A DNA stretch of 6,322 bases. It comes from Bacteroides sp. (lineage in GTDB: Bacteria > Bacteroidota > Bacteroidia > Bacteroidales > SM23-62). The stretch's first letter is position 1. Each line of letters opens with the position of its first letter. Below are positions 1 to 5,919 of the stretch, in pieces. The position numbers and the translations under genes are program-made. Below the pieces are notes generated by a model. It ran no database searches. It saw only the letters and a list, made by a program, of their open reading frames with translations, and was not told where the DNA came from. The stretch is from contig DAOUVF010000190.1 of NCBI GenBank assembly GCA_030667765.1, forward strand, positions 1 through 6,322, in the 5' to 3' direction.

Positions 1-639
1 ATAAGGATTTTCAAAATCTTTGCGGGGATTCTCCAGGGAAAGTCCCCACTCTAACTCTTCGCCATCCCTTCTTTCATAGCGGATCAGTCCATGTCTCACA
101 AATACTCCTGAATTGGGACCTTCCAGGTCCACAGTCCGGGGAATGGCTGCCAGGTCAGTGAATGTTGACCATGTATGCCCCAGTGTCCAGTATCCAATCT
201 GTCCATAAGCGTGCCTCAGACGGAAAGCTAAAGGATAATTGGCTCCTGCAAAATCCCCCTCAATATATGTCCTCATGAGGCCGATCCTGGAATTCAACCT
301 GGTTTCCATACCCAATCTGGACTGCCTTGCACCGGCATACAGTCCCGTATAATTCTTATTCAGGTGAGGATCTACAGGTATTTCATAGGTAAGAAAACCC
401 TCGGTACTCTTTAATCCATTATAATCATAGTATGCATTAAATTTAACATAACCTCTCCAGCGTATTTGCAATTTGGCTTCCTCCAGGTCCTGAGGATGAA
501 CACTTTTTACCAGCTTGGTAGTATCCGTTATCAGCGTATCGGATTCCAGGTCCTCCAAGGAAATACTGTCCTGTAACTCCTGTGTCCATACGGGAAGGCA
601 GATAAGGGCAAAAAATATGATAAGGAGTCCTGATTTCAT
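1..639 (-). CDS. DcaP-like outer-membrane porin, N-terminal part (runs off left edge)
   Basis: The reading frame stays open from an ATG at 639 to the window edge, giving 213 residues with no stop, so the C-terminal part is missing. Residues 1-20 form a Sec signal peptide (basic start, hydrophobic LLIIFFALICL, then PVWTQ). After an acidic and polar linker of about 40 residues, beta-barrel-like sequence begins at 'RGYVKFNAYYDY' (62-73). Hallmarks of the DcaP porin family follow: ARQSRLG (104-110), RTYIEGDF (123-130), RLRHAYGQIG (140-149), GHTWSTFTD (154-162) and DLEGPNSGVFVR (171-182). DcaP of Acinetobacter is a trimeric outer-membrane channel for dicarboxylates and other small anionic solutes; the substrate here is unknown. 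An in-frame ATG at 654 would add five residues (MQIQS) ahead of the signal peptide. The start at 639 gives the more standard signal peptide, but neither has a clear ribosome site. The gene is divergent from the Cache-AlbA_2 gene. The family call is by recalled motifs. Confidence 0.82.
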   Translation of the reverse strand, partial: MKSGLLIIFFALICLPVWTQELQDSISLEDLESDTLITDTTKLVKSVHPQDLEEAKLQIRWRGYVKFNAYYDYNGLKSTEGFLTYEIPVDPHLNKNYTGLYAGARQSRLGMETRLNSRIGLMRTYIEGDFAGANYPLAFRLRHAYGQIGYWTLGHTWSTFTDLAAIPRTVDLEGPNSGVFVRHGLIRYERRDGEELEWGLSLENPRKDFENPY

Positions 640-716
640 GCTTTGGATTTGCATTAACACGAATATACAATATTATACATTTATGTATTAATTTTAGACC
701 TGATTATACTACTCCC
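640..716. promoter_or_regulatory. AT-rich divergent promoter region with a 6-bp-arm dyad
   Basis: This 77-bp gap separates the start of the porin (minus) from the start of the Cache-AlbA_2 gene (plus), so both promoters should lie here. A dyad ATACAT-TT-ATGTAT sits at 675-688, in a position that could serve as an operator. Partial matches to the Bacteroidota -7 element TAnnTTTG are TATATTCG on the minus strand (667 to 660, 7 of 8) and TAATTTTA on the plus strand (689-696, 7 of 8). Neither has a good TTTG -33 element at the right distance, so the promoter assignments are weak. Confidence 0.4.
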
Positions 717-2315
717 ATGAGAAAGATCTATATCATCATTGCCGCTCTGGTTATCCCGCTTATATTCCTGATCACTTATTCGGGTTTAAAATCAAATGAT
801 GCATTTTCTGAAAACCTGATCAATTCCCTCTCGCAAAAACTTGAAGAAGAGCTTACTGATCTTTTGGATCCGGTGAGGGACGAGATCCTTCAAATCATAG
901 AGGCATACCATGAATCATCCGCCTTCTCCCTGGATGAAGATTCCCTGGCAAAGGTTTTTATTCCCATGATTTCAAGGGTGCCTGCAATCGGCTCCATCAT
1001 GTTATACAATAGTGATGGACAGAGCCTTACACTTTACAAGGAGAAAAATACATTTGTAAGCAGCCTGCAAAACCCGGGATATGATACCAGCGGGATCATA
1101 TGGAACCGCAGATTGAGGGATAACAGTATCAGCAGCAGCTGGAGTGAGATGATCAGCGGACAGGATGAACGTCGAAAGGCCTTACTGGACATCCTGGACC
1201 AGATTGCCCATGATGATGATGAATTATGGTGGCCGGGGCTTTATCAGTCAAACCTGTTAAAGGAACCGGTCATTACCGCAGCGGTGGACTGGTACTCAGA
1301 GGTCGATTCCTCTGTCTTTATCTGCAGCATTGAAATGCCTTTGCGGATTGTGATCAGGCACCTTCAGTCTTTCAATAAATACAGTGACAGGATCATATTT
1401 TTCATTACCGGGTCCGGACAGATGATACAAATTCCGGCAGTCTTGCCTGATACATTACAAACCCTGGCGGAAAAATATTTGACAGGAAGCATAGATTCCC
1501 CGCAGGACAGCATTTTGCTTGTCTATCTTAACAACTGGAACCAGCATGGCGGAAATATGAATATGACCTATCATCACAGGTTACCTGATGATGACTGGTG
1601 GCTTCATATTCGACCCTTTCATTCATTTGAAAGAATTGATGCTTTGGGACTGGCTGTGTCTGAAGGATCATTGAAAATGGGATTACTGGCAAGGAACTAC
1701 CAGGTTATCATTGTCACGGTCCTTATCCTGGCAAGTATCCTGATGTATGTAGCAGCTGCAGGGAGAAGGAAGAATAAAAGAACTGATGATGCAAGCGGTA
1801 CTGAGACGAAAAGTTGGCCGGAACTGATAAAGGGCGGAGAACACCAGCATATGGAATTCAAATCTGCACTGCGATGGGACCAGCACCTGCAAAAGGTTAA
1901 TCCCAAACTGGAGGATGTGATCATCAAAAGCATCGCAGCATTCAGCAATGGTCAAGGAGGTACATTGCTGATAGGTGTCAGGGATAATGGGGAGATCGCA
2001 GGCCTTGAAGGTGATTATAATTCACTTAAAAAGAATGATTCGGACTATTTCGAGATCCATTTAAGAAACCTGTTGAAGCAGCAATTCGGGATCCCGTTCA
2101 TCACGCAGAATATGATCATGGAATTTCCGGTGATCGATGGAAAGGAAATTTGTGCCATCCGGATTGCAGAAGGAACGGAACCGGTCTATATCACCACAAC
2201 AGACAAACATGGAAACAAGACAGAAAGGTTCTATGTCCGTTCCGGAAATTCTTCCCAGGAGATTCAATCACTCAAAGAGATTACCGGATATATTTCCAAG
2301 AGGTTCCCGGCCTGA
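717..2315 (+). CDS. Membrane sensor protein: TM - double-Cache-like domain - TM - AlbA_2 (Schlafen-type) domain
   Basis: The protein has 532 residues. TM1 is at about 4-22 (IYIIIAALVIPLIFLITYSG). A long amphipathic helix (about 30-62) leads into an extracytoplasmic region up to about 325. That region has the feel of a double Cache sensor: 'IGSIMLYNSDGQSL' (91-104) in the first lobe, then 'PVITAAVDWYSEVDSSVFI' (184-202), 'IIFFITGSGQMIQIP' (226-240) and 'DDDWWLHIRPF' (291-301) in the second. TM2 is at about 328-348, followed by a basic stop-transfer GRRKNKR. The cytoplasmic part (about 370-528) is an AlbA_2/Schlafen-type domain (PF04326): E375, MEFK (379-382), AAFSNGQGGTLLIGVRDNGEIAGLE (from 407, key residues N411, G414, G415, G420, D423), then FYVRSGNSS (505-513). 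There is no kinase, HTH or ATPase domain. The family binds nucleic acid, and some Schlafens are RNases. The pairing with a Cache sensor suggests ligand-controlled nucleic-acid binding or cleavage at the membrane; that is inference. AlbA_2 is confident, dCache moderately so. Confidence 0.85.
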   Translation: MRKIYIIIAALVIPLIFLITYSGLKSNDAFSENLINSLSQKLEEELTDLLDPVRDEILQIIEAYHESSAFSLDEDSLAKVFIPMISRVPAIGSIMLYNSDGQSLTLYKEKNTFVSSLQNPGYDTSGIIWNRRLRDNSISSSWSEMISGQDERRKALLDILDQIAHDDDELWWPGLYQSNLLKEPVITAAVDWYSEVDSSVFICSIEMPLRIVIRHLQSFNKYSDRIIFFITGSGQMIQIPAVLPDTLQTLAEKYLTGSIDSPQDSILLVYLNNWNQHGGNMNMTYHHRLPDDDWWLHIRPFHSFERIDALGLAVSEGSLKMGLLARNYQVIIVTVLILASILMYVAAAGRRKNKRTDDASGTETKSWPELIKGGEHQHMEFKSALRWDQHLQKVNPKLEDVIIKSIAAFSNGQGGTLLIGVRDNGEIAGLEGDYNSLKKNDSDYFEIHLRNLLKQQFGIPFITQNMIMEFPVIDGKEICAIRIAEGTEPVYITTTDKHGNKTERFYVRSGNSSQEIQSLKEITGYISKRFPA

Positions 2316-2344
2316 CAGTCCCGCAATATTATTAAGCGTCCCTC

Positions 2345-3559
2345 TTACCGGGGATCTCTAATTTTATAGAAAGAGTACCCGAGTCCCCATTCAATAAAAT
2401 CAGCTTTGAATCCCTCGGGCGTTTTTAAGACACTCCGAAAATAAAAGTTCTTTGCAAAGTTATATCTCATGCCAATCCTGGCGAACCATTTCCCTTTATA
2501 TTCCCTTTGTGACAGGGTGATCCCGAAGTGGGTAACCACCCTGAAACGCTGGATCATAAATTCATGCAATATATGGGTCCCCCAGTATATCTCCTCATTA
2601 AATGGCAGGGATGTTTGCGGGGTACCCTTGTATTCATTCAATGATTCATCATAAAAAAGGTCAACACCCAGTCCCAATTTCCCAAAATACGCATAGTGAT
2701 AGGCTGTGCTGAGATCAATGGATGCAACAAAATAATGGAGGCTGCGATCTACCCAGAGATGTTCACCTTCAGGCGAGGCCATACCTGCACTTGGGCAGAT
2801 ATAGAATTCCCATCGGGGATTGAATTTTGGCAGTACATGGTGGATTGGTTCCGGCCTGACCTTGGGCCAACCCTCCTTCAGGCCTTCTTTGCGGTACAAG
2901 GCGCCCATGTGGTACCGAAGTTTTCCGCTTAGATGATAAAGGTTGACACCCCGCTGAGGGGTCCTGATCCGGCCATTGGAAAAATGCGTAAACCCGAAAC
3001 CAACTGCCCCGTCAAGCCTCTTGAGGATGCGAAACCCGGTTTCAGCTTCTATCTGGAAAATGATATTCTGGGCTGTGCCGATGGCAAGCTGTTCCGGATT
3101 ATCTTCAGGATCGTAATTCAGAAAATTATAGGATATGCCGAATGCCAGATCATAACCGAAATATATCCTTTCATTACCCAGGAGGGGTTGGTTGAAAAAG
3201 AGATACAGGGCTCCCGGGTTTCCCAGCTGGTTATTCTGTGGGATAAAGTAGGCCTGGTAAATTCCTATGCCATAGGTGGGATACCTGAATATCTGGTGCC
3301 AGGATTCCTGTCCGTATCCCTTTATCCCGAACCTGAATTCAAAAACATTATAAGGATTTTTCTCTATGGTCTGTTCCAGGATCGGTACCCCCGTTGTCAC
3401 ATGCCTTCCGCGTTGCGCTTTGAAGTCCAGTGTAAAATACCGGGGATATATCTTGTCCTGGTTAGTGGTGTCTGCCAACAGAAAATCAACAGGTTGGGAT
3501 AATAATTCCTGCCCGCCGATCAATACAACTAAAACTATCCATAGCAATAACCGGATCAT
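2345..3559 (-). CDS. PagL-like acyloxyacyl hydrolase (lipid A deacylase family), outer membrane
   Basis: The protein has 404 residues with an N-terminal signal peptide (about 1-22, IRLLLWIVLVVLIGGQELLSQ). The body has alternating aromatic beta-barrel character. Motifs typical of the Bacteroidota acyloxyacyl hydrolase family are YPTYGIGIYQAYF (93-105), GNPGALYLFFNQPL (113-126), GISYNFLNYDPEDNPEQLAIG (starting at 141) and the active-site stretch FTHFSNG (190-196). Pseudomonas PagL removes the 3-O-linked acyl chain from lipid A using H126, S128 and E140. H192 and S194 match the first two by spacing, but the position of the Glu (H+14) is N206. The C-terminal half (about 245-400) looks like further barrel strands, ending in 'WGLGYSFYKIRDPR', so the protein is much longer than Pseudomonas PagL (about 150 residues). 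It lies 45 bp downstream of the DUF4136 lipoprotein gene on the same strand and is probably co-transcribed with it. It ends 29 bp from the convergent Cache-AlbA_2 gene with no evident terminator. True substrate and activity are unknown. Confidence 0.85.
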   Translation of the reverse strand: MIRLLLWIVLVVLIGGQELLSQPVDFLLADTTNQDKIYPRYFTLDFKAQRGRHVTTGVPILEQTIEKNPYNVFEFRFGIKGYGQESWHQIFRYPTYGIGIYQAYFIPQNNQLGNPGALYLFFNQPLLGNERIYFGYDLAFGISYNFLNYDPEDNPEQLAIGTAQNIIFQIEAETGFRILKRLDGAVGFGFTHFSNGRIRTPQRGVNLYHLSGKLRYHMGALYRKEGLKEGWPKVRPEPIHHVLPKFNPRWEFYICPSAGMASPEGEHLWVDRSLHYFVASIDLSTAYHYAYFGKLGLGVDLFYDESLNEYKGTPQTSLPFNEEIYWGTHILHEFMIQRFRVVTHFGITLSQREYKGKWFARIGMRYNFAKNFYFRSVLKTPEGFKADFIEWGLGYSFYKIRDPR

Positions 3560-3604
3560 GTCATTCGGAAATGGTACCTGTAAAGGTTCACCTGAAGTTA
3601 GGTA

Positions 3605-4150
3605 TTATTTCTTTTTCACCGGATATTTGTAGAACATCTTCTGAATGACATGGGGTATATTCTTTGCCCTTTTTACCTCGTCCTCTTCAACTGTCCCTAT
3701 CCCAAGTCCCTGCCAGGCAAGCTTTTTTGAGCGGTTATCAAAGACATCGATGATCAGAGTACCCTTTTTTATGGTATACTGGTAATAACCACCGGCATAT
3801 CCATACCCCCATGTGTAAACAAACCTGTATCCGCTCAGGTGATAATAGCTATTGTAATTTGTAAAACCGGTCTTGTCATTCATGATCAGGGACATGTTCA
3901 CGACGAGATCCCCTGTTGCCTCATTCTGTTTATAACCCCTGGCTTTCATTTCATCAGCTATCGAACGGAGCAGCAATTCCTTATCATACCGGTTAACATG
4001 GAGGTCAATGAAAGGATCCGGAGGCATGATAAAGAAACTCTTATGCTGTGTAAAATCGATCTCCTCATCATAATGCTGTGTAACTTTCAGGCCACTACAG
4101 GATGACAATACCAGAAGGATCACCATGAGGGTCAATGTGATATTTCTCAT
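3605..4150 (-). CDS. DUF4136 family lipoprotein
   Basis: With the start at 4150 the protein has 181 residues. It begins MRNITLTLMVILLVLSSC, a lipoprotein signal peptide with lipobox LSSC and the lipidated Cys at 18. The frame is open further upstream to an ATG at 4189, but that would put 13 extra residues before the signal peptide and place the start upstream of the predicted promoter, so 4150 is preferred. The rest fits DUF4136 (PF13590). It starts with YDEEIDFTQHKSFFIMPP (27-44), then the helix LLLRSIADEMKARGYKQ (59-75) and the strand GDLVVNMSLIM (80-90). An aromatic/glycine-rich stretch follows (99-126, with WGYGYAGGYY), then the strand GTLIIDVFD (130-138) and LAWQGLGIG (144-152). The tail is very basic (KYPVKKK). 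DUF4136 lipoproteins are widespread in Bacteroidota and Proteobacteria envelopes, with no settled function. It is the first gene of the probable unit with the PagL-like hydrolase. Confidence 0.85.
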   Translation of the reverse strand: MRNITLTLMVILLVLSSCSGLKVTQHYDEEIDFTQHKSFFIMPPDPFIDLHVNRYDKELLLRSIADEMKARGYKQNEATGDLVVNMSLIMNDKTGFTNYNSYYHLSGYRFVYTWGYGYAGGYYQYTIKKGTLIIDVFDNRSKKLAWQGLGIGTVEEDEVKRAKNIPHVIQKMFYKYPVKKK

Positions 4151-4176
4151 AACAGGGTTTTTAGTGAAAATTTGTT

Positions 4177-4207
4177 CAAATCTAAGCACAAAATCAGATA
4201 ATACAAA
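4177..4207 (-). promoter_or_regulatory. Bacteroidota-type promoter for the DUF4136 - PagL-like unit
   Basis: Read on the minus strand, TTTG (4207 to 4204) is followed after 19 nt by TAGATTTG (4184 to 4177). Both match the Bacteroides -33 (TTTG) and -7 (TAnnTTTG) elements exactly, at an accepted spacing. Transcription would begin near 4170, leaving a short leader of about 20 nt before the ATG at 4150. This fixes the start of the lipoprotein and supports a Bacteroidota host. Confidence 0.72.
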
Positions 4208-4311
4208 TTAAGACTGAAATACCGGAAGAAGTTCATATTTTAGGGGTCCGGTTGCACCAATTTCAATAATCATGACACGGAAAGGCAAGTGACAACTGAA
4301 AAACAAACAAA

Positions 4312-4797
4312 ATGGGCAATACAGTAAGAAGAGACGATAAGGAAATCAAAGATCCGGAAGGGATCCGTGAGATCCTTAAAAAAGGCCTCGTCTGCCATGT
4401 AGCCATGGTGGATGATGTAAAACCCTACATGGTTGCAATGAATTACGGGTTCATGGATGATAATATTTACCTGCATGCTGCCATCGAGGGACGAAAAATT
4501 GATATCCTGCGCAAGAATCCTGATGTATGCTTCATGGTCTATACCGGGAACCGGCTAAGCACGGGTCCTGTTGCCTGCGATGACTGGACCATGAAATACC
4601 GCTCTGTCACAGGGTTCGGAAAGGCTACCTTGATTGAGGATGACAAGGAAAAGATCCCCGCCATGCATATCATTATGAATCAATACACCACAAAAGGTCC
4701 TTTTGAGTTCAGTCCCGGGCGTGTCACCCAGACTATAGTCATAAGGATTGACATAACAGAAATGACAGGAAAGGTCTCTGGTTACCCTAATGAATAA
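4312..4797 (+). CDS. NimA-like / pyridoxamine 5'-phosphate oxidase family flavoprotein
   Basis: The protein has 161 residues, cytosolic, with no signal or TM segment. It reads as a complete split-barrel FMN-binding protein of the Pyridox_ox_2 (PF12900) / NimA-related group. It opens with RRDDKEIKDPEGIREILKKG (6-25), the usual start for this family. Next come the strands VCHVAMVDDVKPYMVAMNYGF (from 27) and NIYLHAAIEGRKIDIL (51-66), where H55 is the probable counterpart of the conserved NimA His. NPDVCFMVY (69-77) and YRSVTGFGKATLIEDDKEK (96-114) follow, ending in IRIDITEMTGK (144-154). Relatives bind flavin and some reduce 5-nitroimidazoles, giving metronidazole resistance. Most family members have no known substrate, so resistance should not be assumed. 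The ATG at 4312 is preceded by an A-rich stretch (GAAAAACAAACAAA), typical of Bacteroidota leaders. It is divergent from the DUF4136 gene across a 161-bp gap, in which I see no convincing plus-strand promoter. Confidence 0.88.
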   Translation: MGNTVRRDDKEIKDPEGIREILKKGLVCHVAMVDDVKPYMVAMNYGFMDDNIYLHAAIEGRKIDILRKNPDVCFMVYTGNRLSTGPVACDDWTMKYRSVTGFGKATLIEDDKEKIPAMHIIMNQYTTKGPFEFSPGRVTQTIVIRIDITEMTGKVSGYPNE

Positions 4798-4808
4798 TGG
4801 CCATTATT
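4793..4808. repeat. Perfect 16-bp palindrome over the stop of the NimA-like gene
   Basis: AATAATGGCCATTATT is a perfect 16-bp palindrome without a spacer. It includes the TAA stop codon (4795-4797) of the NimA-like gene and extends into the intergenic region ahead of the cytochrome gene. It lacks a loop and a following T-run, so it is not a typical intrinsic terminator. It could be a protein binding site or chance. Confidence 0.5.
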
Positions 4809-4841
4809 AAGACTGGTTATATATAGACAGAATAGTCCAGT

Positions 4842-4870
4842 GTGAGCATAATCCCCAATTGGTAACTCAC
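4842..4870. promoter_or_regulatory. Possible leader dyad upstream of the cytochrome gene
   Basis: GTGAG (4842-4846) and CTCAC (4866-4870) are inverted copies flanking an 8-bp palindrome CCAATTGG (4855-4862). The two dyads are not concentric. The element lies 48 bp before the cytochrome start, in the 120-bp gap 4798-4917 that must hold any promoter for that gene. No full TTTG / TAnnTTTG pair is visible there; TATATTAG (4872-4879) is only a partial -7 match. Confidence 0.25.
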
Positions 4871-4917
4871 GTATATTAGGAAAATCCGCTATTCTGATTT
4901 GAATTAATTCAGTTCTT

Positions 4918-5919
4918 ATGAAAATTTTCAGATTCTTACTCCTGCCTGCTTTATTCTTATCCCTGTTCATCTTTAATCTTTGTACAAAAGAACATTTTGC
5001 TCCATATCCTGGAGTGGAGGATGCGATCTTAAATAATTGCAATCTGCAGGACGTATCCTATGAAGGTACAATTCTTCTTATTTTACAGGACAACTGTATA
5101 GGTTGCCATAACAGCACCTCACCTGCAGGCGGGTACGATTATTCAGACTATGACATGTTGTTAAAATCTGTTGCTGACGGATCTCTACTGGGCACTATCA
5201 GAAATGAAGAAGGATTTTCTCCCATGCCCCCGGGAAGGCAATTAGATAGTTGCATGATTGAAAGGATTTCTGTTTGGATTGATAGTCTCAATGTGGACAG
5301 TATTACACCCGGAGACAGCATACCGGACGATGATTTTGTCTCCACATGCGACCCGGATACGGTATATTTCCAGAATACCATTCTTCCTCTCATAGTATCC
5401 TCTTGTGCCACAACGGATTGCCATGATGCAGCTTCGCATAGAGATGGCATAATACTGACGGACTATGCCTCCATCATAAAAACCGGAAAAATCAAGCCAG
5501 GTGATCCGGATGACAGTGAATTCTTTGAAACACTCACTGATGACGAAGACGACATTATGCCTCCCTCCACCCTGACTCCGCTTGATAATGATCAGATTGC
5601 ACTTATCAAAAAATGGATCCTGCAGGGAGCAAAAAACAATTCCTGTAATGATGGCTGTGATACCACTAATGTTACCTTTGCCGGAACAATCTGGCCCATG
5701 ATGCAAACATATTGCACAGGGTGTCATAGTGTAAGTAATCCGGGCGGCGGCATTGTAATAGGGAATTATGCTGACCTGGTGGCATTGGGCCAGAATGGTA
5801 AATTAATGGGATCCATTAAATATGCACAGGGATATGCTGCTATGCCTACCAATCAGCAACTTTCGGATTGCAACATTAAATTGATCGAGAAATGGATCAG
5901 GGACGGATATTCTGAATAA
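4918..5919 (+). CDS. Exported protein with three c-type cytochrome domains
   Basis: The protein has 333 residues. The signal peptide is hydrophobic (FRFLLLPALFLSLFIFN) and ends at Cys22 in FNLC, a poor but possible lipobox. Three homologous domains of about 75-90 residues follow, each opening with an aromatic-x-x-TI helix, a heme site, a downstream MPx motif and a closing 'I..WI' helix. Domain 1 is at about 46-122: CIGCH (60-64), MPP (103-105). Domain 2 is at about 147-235: CATTDCH (163-169, a CX4CH site), MPP (214-216). Domain 3 is at about 252-329: CTGCH (266-270), MPT (309-311). The Met 39-45 residues after each heme His is the likely second axial ligand, giving three His/Met hemes. Extra Cys in domains 1 and 3 (C41/C112 and C247 or C243/C318) suggest disulfides that domain 2 lacks on its C-terminal side. 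The linkers are very acidic. It would carry electrons in the periplasm or at the outer membrane; its partner is unknown. Its last 23 bp overlap the convergent ABC ATPase gene. Confidence 0.87.
   Translation: MKIFRFLLLPALFLSLFIFNLCTKEHFAPYPGVEDAILNNCNLQDVSYEGTILLILQDNCIGCHNSTSPAGGYDYSDYDMLLKSVADGSLLGTIRNEEGFSPMPPGRQLDSCMIERISVWIDSLNVDSITPGDSIPDDDFVSTCDPDTVYFQNTILPLIVSSCATTDCHDAASHRDGIILTDYASIIKTGKIKPGDPDDSEFFETLTDDEDDIMPPSTLTPLDNDQIALIKKWILQGAKNNSCNDGCDTTNVTFAGTIWPMMQTYCTGCHSVSNPGGGIVIGNYADLVALGQNGKLMGSIKYAQGYAAMPTNQQLSDCNIKLIEKWIRDGYSE

Noticed and set aside
443..670. Short minus-strand frame (75 codons) near the left end
   Set aside because: It overlaps the porin signal peptide and N-terminus in another frame. 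The porin frame continues through to the edge with family motifs.
717..2315. Sensor histidine kinase or chemoreceptor reading of the Cache protein
   Set aside because: After TM2 there is no HAMP, no H-box or ATP-binding kinase motif and no MCP signalling helix. The cytoplasmic part is accounted for by AlbA_2.
2316..2344. Bidirectional terminator between the convergent Cache-AlbA_2 and PagL-like genes
   Set aside because: The 29-bp gap contains no stem of useful length followed by a T-run on either strand.
2933..3502. Long open frame on the plus strand (189 codons)
   Set aside because: It lies wholly antisense within the PagL-like gene, whose minus-strand product has a signal peptide and family motifs. 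The plus-strand translation shows no recognisable domain.
4312..4797. Calling the flavoprotein a nitroimidazole resistance gene (nim)
   Set aside because: It belongs to the wider family, but such proteins are common in Bacteroidota chromosomes without resistance. No specific nim identity can be read by eye.
4793..4808. Palindrome as an intrinsic terminator of the NimA-like gene
   Set aside because: It has no loop-forming spacer, a weak AT-rich stem and no T-run on either side.
5242..5727. Open frame on the minus strand (161 codons) inside the cytochrome gene
   Set aside because: It is antisense to three well-aligned cytochrome domains. Its translation is rich in Cys, Ile and Arg with no domain-like pattern.
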